From NCBI GenBank assembly GCA_031278135.1, contig JAITKY010000251.1:1-6083 (forward strand): a stretch of DNA of 6,083 nucleotides. Direction: 5' to 3'. This DNA is from Prevotellaceae bacterium (GTDB lineage: Bacteria; Bacteroidota; Bacteroidia; Bacteroidales; UBA932). Under the pieces are notes generated by a model. That model did not search any database, had not been told where the DNA came from, and saw only the letters and a program-made list of their open reading frames with translations. Shown here piece after piece: positions 1 to 5,956 of this stretch. A program made the translations under genes and the position numbers. The first letter of the stretch is position 1; each line of letters starts with the position of its first letter.

Positions 1-84
1 CTGGCTTTTATGTGAACCTTTTCTTGATATTGTCTCTAACTGAAATATTTCTTCTTCCGACAGTGTTACTTTGTACTTTTTCAT
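1..84 (-). CDS. Putative IS630-family transposase, N-terminal fragment (runs off the window)
   Basis: Reading from an ATG at 84-82 toward position 1 gives 28 codons with no stop, beginning [12 protein letters not shown] and ending [10 protein letters not shown] short Lys/Tyr start, a T-L-S/T-E-E-E stretch and a basic K-G-x-H-K-S-Q segment is what I know from the N-termini of IS630-family transposases, ahead of their helix-turn-helix; such enzymes cut and paste DNA at TA dinucleotides using a DDE/D catalytic domain. None of the catalytic domain is in the window. The frame differs from that of clpB on the same strand, and the two overlap over 8-84. A TAnnTTTG promoter box lies 16 bases upstream of the ATG, so it could be expressed on its own. 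The identification rests on a short resemblance from memory; a chance open frame inside clpB is the alternative. The fragment is cut by the window edge, so its completeness is unknown. Confidence 0.6.
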   Translation of the reverse strand, partial: MKKYKVTLSEEEIFQLETISRKGSHKSQ

Positions 85-2698
85 TGCTGTTTTTGGGGAG
101 CAAAGGTAATACATTTTTGAAAATCAATTTATCTCCAAACGAATCGACATTAACATTTTCGCCCGGATTCAAATTGCCAGCGATAATCTGTTTCGAGAGT
201 TCGTTAAGTAATTCTCTTTGAATCACTCTTTTCAACGGTCGTGCGCCATAGACCGGGTCATATCCCTGTCCGGCAAGATATTCGACGGCGTATTCGCTGA
301 GATTTATTGCCATATTATTTGCCGACAGCGTTTTTTGTATTCCTTCAATCTGTAGCAGTACGATTTGTCGGATATCTTCGCGTGTCAGGGGAGCGAACAT
401 TATCACTTCGTCAATACGGTTAAGAAACTCGGGACGAACCGTTTCTTTGAGGACATCAAGCACTTCCCGTTTTGTTTTTTCGACAATCCGGTCATGAGTT
501 TTGTTCGTTATCTGCGAAAAATTTTCCTGAATAATTCCCGACCCGACATTGGACGTCATTATAATAATAGTATTTTTGAAATTGACCGTTCGGCCCTTGT
601 TGTCGGTAAGCCGTCCATCGTCGAGCACTTGCAGCAGGGTATTGAACACGTCGGGATGCGCTTTTTCTATTTCGTCCAACAGAACGACGGAATACGGTTT
701 ACGTCGCACAGATTCAGTGAGTTGTCCGCCTTCGTCGTAGCCGACATATCCCGGAGGAGCGCCTACCAGTCTCGAAACTGAATGACGTTCCTGATATTCC
801 GACATATCCAGACGCGTCATCATATTTTCGTCGTTAAACAAAAACTCTGCCAAAGCTTTAGCCAGTTCGGTTTTACCCACGCCGGTCGTTCCCAGAAAGA
901 GAAACGATCCGATAGGTTTTTTCTGCTCTTGAAGCCCTGCCCGGCTTCGACGTACGGCATCGGCAACAGCCTGTATTGCTTCGTCCTGACCGATGACGCG
1001 ATTATGCAGTTCGTTTTCGAGATTGAGAAGTTTGTCTTTTTCGGTTTGCAGCATCCGGGTGACGGGTATTCCCGTCCACTTCGAAACAACTTCGGCAATA
1101 TCCTCTGCTGTAACTTCCTCGCGAACCAGCGACGTTTCGCTTTGCAACTCGTTTTTTTCTTTCAACAACCTTTCGATTCTGTTCTGCGCTTCGATTATTT
1201 TGCCGTATCTTATTTCGGCTACTAACCCGTAATCACCTTTTCGTTCAGCGTCTTCCGCCTGAAACTTCAAATCTTCGATAAAGTGTTTACTTTCCTGTAT
1301 TTTATCGGCAATACTTCTCTCTTCCTGCCATTTAGCCCTCATAGCGTCCCGTTTCCCGCTTAGGTCGCCGATTTCTTTGTTCAGGGTTTCCATTTTCAGC
1401 GTGTCGCCTTCACGGCGGATTGCTTCGCGTTCGATTTCCAACTGCCGGACTTTACGGTCGAGTTCATCGATTTCTTCGGGTACGGAATTGATTTCCAGAC
1501 GAAGTTTCGATGCCGATTCGTCAATCAGGTCGATGGCTTTGTCGGGCAAAAAGCGCGAGGTTATGTATCTGTTCGACAGTTCGACAGCCGCAATTATCGC
1601 CTCGTCTTTTATTCTGACCTGATGATGAGTTTCGTAACGCTCTTTCAAGCCGCGCAGTATCGAAACGGCATCGGTCACCGAAGGCTCATCGACTTGTACC
1701 GGTTGAAATCTGCGTTCCAACGCTTTATCTTTTTCGAAATATTTTTGATATTCGTCTAATGTCGTAGCGCCCACCGCTCTGAGTTCGCCTCGAGCCAGCG
1801 CCGGTTTCAGGATATTTGCTGCATCCATTGCGCCGTCGCTTTTTCCGGCTCCCACCAAAGTATGGATTTCGTCAATGAACAGTATTATTTCTCCGTTTGA
1901 ATCAATAACCTCTTTAACAACGCTTTTCAATCGTTCTTCAAATTCGCCCTTATATTTTGCGCCGGCAATCAAAGCCCCCATATCCAGCGAAAAAATCTGT
2001 TTGCTTTTAAGGTTTTCGGGGACGTCGCCGCTGACAATCCTGTGCGCAATACCCTCGGCAATAGCTGTTTTACCTACTCCAGGCTCGCCGACAAGTATAG
2101 GATTGTTTTTTGTTCGGCGCGTCAATATCTGCAACACGCGCCTGATTTCCTCGTCACGACCGATGACAGGGTCGAGTTTACCTTTCCTCGCCTGATCGTT
2201 GAGGTTGATTGCGTAACGGTTAAGACTGTCGAACGTTTCGTCCGACGTTTGCGAATTGACCGTGTTGCCTTTGCGAACCGATTCGATTGCCGACATCACG
2301 TTTTTTTCTGTTACTCCTTTGTCTTTAAGCATTTGGGAAACGTTATCGCCGGAATCAATCAATCCGAGCAGCAGACTTTCAGGCGAAGTAAACTGGTCGC
2401 CCAATTTTTGCGAATATTCCTGTGATTTTTGCAACAGTTTATTTAAACCGTTTGACAGATAAGGCGTTCCACCCGTGACGCGTGGATAGCGTTCGATGAT
2501 TGGCGTTAATGCATTATCCAAAACTCCGGGCGATACTCCCAATTTTTTTATCAGATAGAATACAACACTTTCATTGTCGGTTAAAAAATATTTCAACAAA
2601 TGACCGGTATCAACGGCCTGATGATTATTCGATTGCGCAATTTCGACCGCCTGTTGAATCGCTTCCTGTGATTTTATCGTAAAATTATTTAAATTCAT
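8..2698 (-). CDS. clpB: ATP-dependent disaggregase ClpB (Hsp100) with an extended C-terminus
   Basis: ClpB is a cytoplasmic hexameric AAA+ machine that threads aggregated proteins through its central pore and works with DnaK/DnaJ/GrpE. This 896-residue product has, in order: a Clp N-domain (about 1-145); NBD1 with Walker A GEPGVGKT (204-211), pore-loop Tyr249 in AKYKGEF, Walker B ending D276-E277 and Arg329/Arg330 fingers; a coiled-coil M domain (about 405-525) that separates ClpB from ClpA and ClpX; NBD2 with Walker A GTTGVGKT (603-610), pore-loop GYVG (650-653), Walker B ending D675-E676, Arg761 in the EFLNRIDE motif and sensor-2 GAR (818-820). The ClpP-binding IGF/IGL loop of ClpA is absent, as expected. 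Family members are about 857-865 residues. Alignment to the E. coli end places the normal terminus near Lys861-Asn862, so about 34 residues are extra; they end in a basic stretch ([16 protein letters not shown]) and overlap the transposase-like start. It lies downstream of hsp20, behind a terminator. The start ATG has no clear Shine-Dalgarno sequence. Confidence 0.98.
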   Translation of the reverse strand: MNLNNFTIKSQEAIQQAVEIAQSNNHQAVDTGHLLKYFLTDNESVVFYLIKKLGVSPGVLDNALTPIIERYPRVTGGTPYLSNGLNKLLQKSQEYSQKLGDQFTSPESLLLGLIDSGDNVSQMLKDKGVTEKNVMSAIESVRKGNTVNSQTSDETFDSLNRYAINLNDQARKGKLDPVIGRDEEIRRVLQILTRRTKNNPILVGEPGVGKTAIAEGIAHRIVSGDVPENLKSKQIFSLDMGALIAGAKYKGEFEERLKSVVKEVIDSNGEIILFIDEIHTLVGAGKSDGAMDAANILKPALARGELRAVGATTLDEYQKYFEKDKALERRFQPVQVDEPSVTDAVSILRGLKERYETHHQVRIKDEAIIAAVELSNRYITSRFLPDKAIDLIDESASKLRLEINSVPEEIDELDRKVRQLEIEREAIRREGDTLKMETLNKEIGDLSGKRDAMRAKWQEERSIADKIQESKHFIEDLKFQAEDAERKGDYGLVAEIRYGKIIEAQNRIERLLKEKNELQSETSLVREEVTAEDIAEVVSKWTGIPVTRMLQTEKDKLLNLENELHNRVIGQDEAIQAVADAVRRSRAGLQEQKKPIGSFLFLGTTGVGKTELAKALAEFLFNDENMMTRLDMSEYQERHSVSRLVGAPPGYVGYDEGGQLTESVRRKPYSVVLLDEIEKAHPDVFNTLLQVLDDGRLTDNKGRTVNFKNTIIIMTSNVGSGIIQENFSQITNKTHDRIVEKTKREVLDVLKETVRPEFLNRIDEVIMFAPLTREDIRQIVLLQIEGIQKTLSANNMAINLSEYAVEYLAGQGYDPVYGARPLKRVIQRELLNELSKQIIAGNLNPGENVNVDSFGDKLIFKNVLPLLPKNSNEKVQSNTVGRRNISVRDNIKKRFT
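101..108 (-). promoter_or_regulatory. Bacteroidota-type -7 box before the transposase-like frame
   Basis: On the minus strand this reads TACCTTTG, an exact match to the Bacteroidota primary sigma factor -7 consensus TAnnTTTG, followed by GCTCCCC. It sits 16 bases before the ATG of the transposase-like frame. A TTG lies 16 bases upstream of the box, slightly closer than the usual spacing, so the -33 element is weak. It lies within the region where clpB departs from its family length, which fits a promoter carried by an inserted element. Confidence 0.45.
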
Positions 2699-2742
2699 AT
2701 CATTTCTTTTTTTTAATTAATTATCTACATTTTTTTCGGGTG

Positions 2743-2778
2743 AAAAAAAGCCGTTACCGGTAAAAGTAACGGCTTTTT
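2743..2778 (-). terminator. Intrinsic terminator after hsp20
   Basis: GCCGTTAC (2750-2757) pairs perfectly with GTAACGGC (2766-2773) around an 8-base loop, and flanking A and T runs extend the stem by up to five A-T pairs. Read on the minus strand it ends in seven T residues, giving a classic rho-independent terminator 29 bases after the hsp20 stop. The plus-strand reading also ends in five T residues, so it could work both ways. Only about 44 bases remain between it and the clpB start; they are very AT-rich and must hold any separate clpB promoter, but I see no TAnnTTTG box there. Confidence 0.9.
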
Positions 2779-2806
2779 AACCCTTTGCTTTACAACGCTC
2801 CCGTGT

Positions 2807-3235
2807 TTAACAAATTTCAATCTCTTTCATGTTCTTTTTGAGGTCTTCCTCTTTCATTTTTGGAATAGAGACGTCAAGAACGCCATTCTCCATTTTTGCT
2901 GCGATTTTCTCTTTATCGGCATTTTTGGGAAGAATCATCTTTTGTTCGAATTTACTGTACGAAAATTCACGTCTCAGATAGAGTGCATTTCCGTTTTTTT
3001 CCGAATTTTCGGATTTCTTCTCCATAGAGATGACCAGATTATTGTCGTCGTCGATGCGTACGCAAAAATCGTTTTTGGTCATACCGGGTGCGGCTACTTC
3101 GATTCTGTAATCATTTTCAGATTCGATAACGTTGATAGCCGGCGCTGTAGCATTTGCCCTTAACATCCAATCGTTGCTGAATAAATCATTAAATACTTCG
3201 GGCAACCAATTTTGATTTCGTCTAACCAAATTCAT
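2807..3235 (-). CDS. hsp20: Small heat-shock protein, Hsp20/alpha-crystallin family
   Basis: Small heat-shock proteins are ATP-independent cytoplasmic holdases that form large oligomers and pass clients to DnaK and ClpB. The 142-residue product has a short N-terminal arm (about 1-30, with LPEVFNDLFSNDW), an alpha-crystallin domain from about Pro32 (PAINVIESENDYRIEVAAPG) to about Pro125, the diagnostic A-x-x-x-x-G-V-L motif in AAKMENGVLDVSIPK (112-126), and a C-terminal I-x-I motif (Ile139-Glu-Ile141) that docks neighbouring subunits. It ends in a lone cysteine (Cys142), just after I-x-I. Length is normal for bacterial members. It lies upstream of clpB on the same strand but is bracketed by terminators on both sides, so it is probably a single-gene transcript. 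It has a strong Shine-Dalgarno sequence and a sigma-54-like site upstream. Confidence 0.96.
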   Translation of the reverse strand: MNLVRRNQNWLPEVFNDLFSNDWMLRANATAPAINVIESENDYRIEVAAPGMTKNDFCVRIDDDNNLVISMEKKSENSEKNGNALYLRREFSYSKFEQKMILPKNADKEKIAAKMENGVLDVSIPKMKEEDLKKNMKEIEIC

Positions 3236-3243
3236 AACTAATT

Positions 3244-3250
3244 CTCCTTT
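3244..3250 (-). promoter_or_regulatory. Strong Shine-Dalgarno sequence of hsp20
   Basis: The minus strand reads AAAGGAG followed by eight bases and the ATG, a near-ideal ribosome binding site. It confirms the hsp20 start at 3235. It stands out because xseA, the 182-residue gene, clpB and gdhA here show no comparable motif, as is usual in Bacteroidota, so hsp20 may be translated unusually well. Confidence 0.8.
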
Positions 3251-3289
3251 CTTAAAATATTAAACAATCATTTTTACGAAAAACAATTA

Positions 3290-3306
3290 TTCAAATACCG
3301 TGCCAA
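3290..3306 (-). promoter_or_regulatory. Sigma-54-like promoter upstream of hsp20
   Basis: The minus strand reads TTGGCACGGTATTTGAA. Against the RpoN consensus YTGGCACG-N4-TTGCW the -24 half is perfect, the four-base spacer is exact, and the -12 half is TTGAA, one base off at the normally conserved C. Transcription would start near 3281, leaving a leader of about 45 bases before hsp20. No TAnnTTTG box is present in this intergenic stretch, so this is the best promoter candidate seen. Use of sigma-54 is inferred only, and no enhancer site for an activator was recognised. Confidence 0.45.
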
Positions 3307-3310
3307 TACG

Positions 3311-3331
3311 AAAAAACTGACATTTTGTCAG
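3311..3331 (-). terminator. Probable intrinsic terminator after xseB
   Basis: CTGACAAAATGTCAG (3317-3331 read on the minus strand) forms a 6-bp stem with a 3-base loop, followed directly by six T residues, 12 bases beyond the xseB stop. The stem is short and not GC-rich, so termination may be partial, but the position suits the end of the xseA-xseB operon. It also separates that operon from the hsp20 promoter region next to it. Confidence 0.6.
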
Positions 3332-3343
3332 GTGTGATTTTTA

Positions 3344-3565
3344 TCAATTTTGTTGTTCTTCGTCGCCCGACGATGCGAGTTCTTGCAGGATTCTGTTCAC
3401 ATCTTCCTCTGTATTAGTCAATTTCGACTTGCAGATTTTGATAAGTTGCGCCGCTCTCTTGACTTTTTCGGAGAGTTCATCAACAGATATTTCTCCTTTT
3501 TCGATTTCCGAAACTATCTTTTGAAGTTCCTCAAATGCTGCCGTATAATTTAATTTATCGCTCAT
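3344..3565 (-). CDS. xseB: Exodeoxyribonuclease VII small subunit
   Basis: XseB is the small helical subunit of exonuclease VII, several copies of which bind each XseA chain; the complex degrades single-stranded DNA to oligonucleotides from either end without needing metal ions. The 73-residue product is typical in length and carries the family pattern FEELQKIVSEIEKGEISVDEL (residues 11-31; charged helix, short turn at Gly24, second helix) and a second-helix segment with ICKSKLTNTEEDVNRIL. Its tail is acidic and Gln-rich (SSGDEEQQN). The ATG overlaps the xseA stop codon as ATGA (3562-3565), so translation is probably coupled to xseA. Confidence 0.95.
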   Translation of the reverse strand: MSDKLNYTAAFEELQKIVSEIEKGEISVDELSEKVKRAAQLIKICKSKLTNTEEDVNRILQELASSGDEEQQN

Positions 3566-4899
3566 TGTTTATTATTTTTATTTGTTGAATTTACAATACT
3601 GACAATGTTGCCTTCGTGTACAATCGTTTTCAAAAGGTCGCCTTCTTTGACTTGCGAAATGTCTGTAACCGATTTACCGTTCAATAGCGTAATACTGTAG
3701 CCTCTTTTCAACACGTTGGCAGGGCTCATGTTGGCAACATTTTTTTCGATGCCGGTCATTTCCGTCAAAGTATTTTTTGTCATTAACAGACTCTGTAACT
3801 GCAATTTCTCTTTCAATCGTGAAATCATCATTTTCTTCATGTTGCAGAATACGGTTACTCCTTTGACAATATTTGTTTTGCTTGTTTTTATATCGTTATT
3901 GTTCGAAATTAAGATATTATCCGTCACTGAACGAAACAGTTTTACTTCTGCCGCAAATTTCATTTTTTCTTCGCTCAACAATCGCACAGTTCTTTCGAAT
4001 ATCTTTTTTTTCGCGTTTTGTACAGGTATAGAAAAATTATGGAATTTTTGCAGCAAATATTCTGCAAGTTTTGTAGGAGTGATTGCATTCGAAAACGAAA
4101 TCATTTCCGTAACAGTTTCATTAGTAGCATGTCCGATGCCTGTAATCACAGGAATTGGAAACAGGGCAATCGCTTTCGACAATTGGTAACTGTTGAAACA
4201 CGAAAGCCCGACATCTCCGCCGCCTCCGCGTATAATCGCCACAACATCAAAATGATGCCTGACTTTCTTTATCCTGTCCAGTTGCTCAATCATACTGTTC
4301 ACTGCATTATCGCCTTGCAGCAGGGACGGAAACAAATGCCAAAAAAACTTATAACCCCATGAATTTGTTCCGATTACTTTGCTAAAATCGGCATAACCTT
4401 TACTTGTTTCGACGGAAATAATAGCAATTCGTTGGGGCAACAATGGCAAATTTAACGTTTTGTTTTTATCGAAAATTCCTTCGTTTCTAAGTTGGCGTAC
4501 CGTTTCCTGTTTTTCGCGTTCGAGGTCTCCGAGTGTGTAACCTGGATCGATATCCATTATCCACAACGACAAACCGTGAGCAGGGTCAAAAGTTATCTTT
4601 GCCAAAAACAGGATTTTGATGCCGTCTTTCAGCGGTTCGTGCAGAGTGTCAATAAATTTCGCATTTATCCTGAAATAATCGTCTTTCCATAGATACGATT
4701 TTAACAAAGCGATTACTTTGCCGTCTTTTTTTTCGACAAGTTCAGGATAGCAATGTCCCGAATGTTTGTAAAAATTTAGTTTATTCATTTCGGCTTTTAC
4801 CCAAAACGAACTTTTATACCTGTCGCTCAAAGTGTTTTGGATGCTCTTTGTTACTTCAAGCAATGAAAATACTGTTTTATCGTTTATTTTTTCGGACAT
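3562..4899 (-). CDS. xseA: Exodeoxyribonuclease VII large subunit
   Basis: XseA is the catalytic subunit of exonuclease VII, which acts on single-stranded DNA in repair and recombination. The 445-residue product has an N-terminal OB-fold ssDNA-binding domain (about 10-115, including SSFWVKAEMNKLNFYKHSGHCY), a catalytic core (about 125-285), a helical coiled region (about 285-385) that binds XseB, and a C-terminal segment with the family motif VLKRGYSI (396-403). In the core I see RIAIISVETSKGYADF (157-172), RGGGG (224-228) and GIGHATNETV (254-263). These align with E. coli sites where Asp155, Arg205, His238 and Asp241 are, as I recall, important; here they are Asp171, Arg224, His257 and Asn260, so the last differs. 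Otherwise it looks intact (E. coli XseA is 456 residues). It starts 27 bases after the upstream 182-residue gene and overlaps xseB by four bases. No Shine-Dalgarno sequence is evident. Confidence 0.96.
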   Translation of the reverse strand: MSEKINDKTVFSLLEVTKSIQNTLSDRYKSSFWVKAEMNKLNFYKHSGHCYPELVEKKDGKVIALLKSYLWKDDYFRINAKFIDTLHEPLKDGIKILFLAKITFDPAHGLSLWIMDIDPGYTLGDLEREKQETVRQLRNEGIFDKNKTLNLPLLPQRIAIISVETSKGYADFSKVIGTNSWGYKFFWHLFPSLLQGDNAVNSMIEQLDRIKKVRHHFDVVAIIRGGGGDVGLSCFNSYQLSKAIALFPIPVITGIGHATNETVTEMISFSNAITPTKLAEYLLQKFHNFSIPVQNAKKKIFERTVRLLSEEKMKFAAEVKLFRSVTDNILISNNNDIKTSKTNIVKGVTVFCNMKKMMISRLKEKLQLQSLLMTKNTLTEMTGIEKNVANMSPANVLKRGYSITLLNGKSVTDISQVKEGDLLKTIVHEGNIVSIVNSTNKNNKQ

Positions 4900-4926
4900 T
4901 GTCGTACTGTTTTTTAATTTAATGCT

Positions 4927-5475
4927 TTATTCATCTTTTTTTCCTGCGCCCACAAAATAATCGTCCCTATCCTTAAAAAGTACGTTAAATGTAGTCAGCG
5001 AGCCATAAACAGCAGTTATATATTTCTGAATATTAACTTTATCCTGTTCGCTCAATCCTTTGTGACTGTTGATGTTTTGTTCCAGTACACGTAATCTGTC
5101 TCTGAGCATCACAATTTTGTGAAAAAAGACATCGATGGGTATTTCTTTAGGTTGCGACGCATTTCCGGGATTCAACACCAAAGTCCCCCCAATCCATCTA
5201 TCGGCGATTTCAACGTCTTCGTGAAATCCGTTATAACGTTCTAAAATATTGGTTAATAATTCTGTAACCTCATCTAACGAAAGTTTTGGTTCGTTATCTT
5301 CAACTTTTTCCAGAATTTTCATGTCTTTCAGAATGTTAGCCTTCCCAAAACTTAATTTTCCTCCGCGTTCAAAAATAATTTCGTACCCGTTCAATGAACT
5401 TTTACAAACAAATCCTTCTCCATACCTGTCGTGTTCGACTCTCGTGCCTACTCCTAATTCAATATTTTCTTCCAT
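4927..5475 (-). CDS. Conserved hypothetical protein with UvrD/PcrA-tail-like (tudor-like) N-terminus
   Basis: I do not know a named function. From ATG 5475 the product is 182 residues, soluble, with no signal peptide or membrane segment. Residues about 8-45 (GVGTRVEHDRYGEGFV, then YEIIFERGGKLSF) have the G-x-R-V-x-H-x-x-Y/F-G-x-G pattern of the small beta-barrel at the C-terminus of UvrD/PcrA helicases, which in those proteins contacts RNA polymerase or DNA. Next come a helix (about 66-83) and a longer module (about 90-177) with DRWIGGTLVL, PIDVFFHKIVMLRDRLRVLEQ and a conserved-looking YGSLTTFNVLF near the end. I recall similar proteins in many Bacteroidales, uncharacterised. It is the first gene of a likely operon with xseA (27-base gap) and xseB, suggesting a DNA-related role, an inference from context only. 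The frame is open nine codons further to a TTG at 5502, but I prefer the ATG because homologous-looking sequence begins just after it. Confidence 0.85.
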   Translation of the reverse strand: MEENIELGVGTRVEHDRYGEGFVCKSSLNGYEIIFERGGKLSFGKANILKDMKILEKVEDNEPKLSLDEVTELLTNILERYNGFHEDVEIADRWIGGTLVLNPGNASQPKEIPIDVFFHKIVMLRDRLRVLEQNINSHKGLSEQDKVNIQKYITAVYGSLTTFNVLFKDRDDYFVGAGKKDE

Positions 5476-5538
5476 AAATCTGCAAATATTACAATCATTC
5501 AATGCTTTTTATCATTTCTGACCTCGTATATTGAGATG

Positions 5539-5546
5539 CAAAGATA
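5539..5546 (-). promoter_or_regulatory. Bacteroidota -7 box for the 182-residue gene / xseAB operon
   Basis: The minus strand reads TATCTTTG, an exact TAnnTTTG match, preceded by an A/T-rich run (TTTTTTTCG) common before Bacteroidota promoters and followed by CATCTC. Transcription would start near 5531, about 55 bases before the ATG at 5475. No clear TTG lies at the -33 position. This is the only good box between the operon and gdhA facing this way. If used, it also argues that the TTG start at 5502 lies in the leader. Confidence 0.6.
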
Positions 5547-5697
5547 CGAAAAAAATTAAAATGCGATTATTTACTTTTTCCATTTTCCGCCGCTTTTTCC
5601 CCAAAAGTCTGCCTGCTTTTACTTTGCCTTCCCGTATTTGAGTTTCGGACAAACTCTGAGTAATACAAGGGTGTACGATTACAGAAATGAATCTATG

Positions 5698-5747
5698 AAA
5701 ATCTGTGGATAAAAACATATATTTAATTTGCAGATTACACAGATTTT
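5698..5747. repeat. 10-bp inverted repeat AAAATCTGTG / CACAGATTTT
   Basis: AAAATCTGTG (5698-5707) and CACAGATTTT (5738-5747) are perfect inverted copies separated by 30 bases. The right arm is part of CAGATTACACAGATTTT, itself built of two CAGATT-like units. Sequences of the type 'aatctgtgtaatctg' are, from memory, frequent in intergenic DNA of Bacteroidota and may be remnants of a dispersed repeat; that cannot be shown from one window. Confidence 0.5.
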
Positions 5748-5780
5748 GTTTATTTTTTAATAAAATCCTTTGTTTTTAAT

Positions 5781-5824
5781 CCTATTTTGATTATAGGGGG
5801 ATTTTGTCGTACACCTATAATTAA
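5781..5824. repeat. Overlapping inverted repeats built on CCTAT/ATAGG
   Basis: TTGATTATAGG (5787-5797) can pair with CCTATAATTAA (5814-5824), an 11-pair stem counting one G-T, with a 16-base loop. The same ATAGG (5793-5797) can instead pair with CCTAT at 5781-5785. One TCGTACAC copy lies in the loop of the larger stem. It is upstream of the predicted gdhA transcription start, so a protein-binding site is a simpler reading than an RNA switch. Confidence 0.35.
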
Positions 5825-5915
5825 TACAAAGAACTTCGTGCGTTTTATACGACTTTGTGGTTAAAAAGACATCCATAAACAGGGAATTTTTCGTACACTG
5901 GCAAAAATAAAAAAG

Positions 5916-5944
5916 TTGCAGTTACAATATTTTTTGTACTTTTG
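5916..5944 (+). promoter_or_regulatory. Probable gdhA promoter, Bacteroidota primary sigma type
   Basis: A TTG at 5916-5918 and an exact TAnnTTTG match, TACTTTTG, at 5937-5944 are spaced by 18 bases, within the range of Bacteroidota promoters. Transcription would begin near 5951, giving an AT-rich leader of about 68 bases before the gdhA ATG. This is the best-formed promoter in the window. Confidence 0.7.
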
Positions 5945-5956
5945 CGCGATTTTTAG

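Larger units (their letters stand above)
5670..5898. repeat. Three copies of TCGTACAC, one inverted
   Basis: TCGTACAC occurs on the plus strand at 5807-5814 and 5891-5898, and inverted as GTGTACGA at 5671-5678. The first and second share a ninth base (TCGTACACC at 5807-5815; GGTGTACGA at 5670-5678). The core GTAC is itself a palindrome. Three copies within 230 bases of one intergenic region are more than expected by chance, though no regulator is known to me. The last copy ends 18 bases before the gdhA -33 element. Confidence 0.4.
5547..5915. other. Divergent intergenic region without a recognisable gene
   Basis: This 369-base stretch lies between the outward-facing promoters of the xseAB operon and gdhA. 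Its left part (about 5580-5656) is more GC-rich and holds a hairpin, GAGTTT (5640-5645) with AAACTC (5651-5656) around a 5-base loop. One minus-strand frame is open over 5567-5692 and ends in a plausible-looking QTFGEKAAENGKSK, but it has no ATG. Its right part is very AT-rich with short inverted and direct repeats listed separately. I see no tRNA, CRISPR, riboswitch or complete coding frame. Confidence 0.6.

Noticed and set aside
365..781. Long plus-strand open frame of 138 codons inside clpB
   Set aside because: It lies entirely antisense to highly conserved ClpB coding sequence and has no recognisable domain; the same holds for the other plus-strand frames within clpB and xseA.
870..900. 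NBD2 Walker A of ClpB reads GTTGVGKT rather than the common GPTGVGKT
   Set aside because: It still fits G-x4-GK-T and I recall the Thr form in other Bacteroidota ClpB proteins, so it is lineage variation and not a defect.
2699..2742. Possible clpB promoter, with TAGATAAT on the minus strand
   Set aside because: There is no TAnnTTTG or matched -33 element, and AT-rich matches of this kind are expected by chance in this stretch.
5476..5502. Nine-codon N-terminal extension of the 182-residue gene from a TTG start, carrying a C-x-x-C pair
   Set aside because: TTG is a weak start, no ribosome binding site precedes it, and the ATG at 5475 directly precedes the conserved-looking barrel; the C-x-x-C is probably accidental.
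5512..5718. Minus-strand open frame of 68 codons upstream of the xseAB operon
   Set aside because: It reads straight through the TATCTTTG promoter box and its A/T run, has no recognisable domain and ends in promoter-derived sequence, so it is most likely a chance frame.
5899..5920. TGGCA ... TTGCA resembling a sigma-54 promoter before gdhA
   Set aside because: The two halves are 12 bases apart rather than the required 6, and a proper TTG/TAnnTTTG promoter overlaps it.
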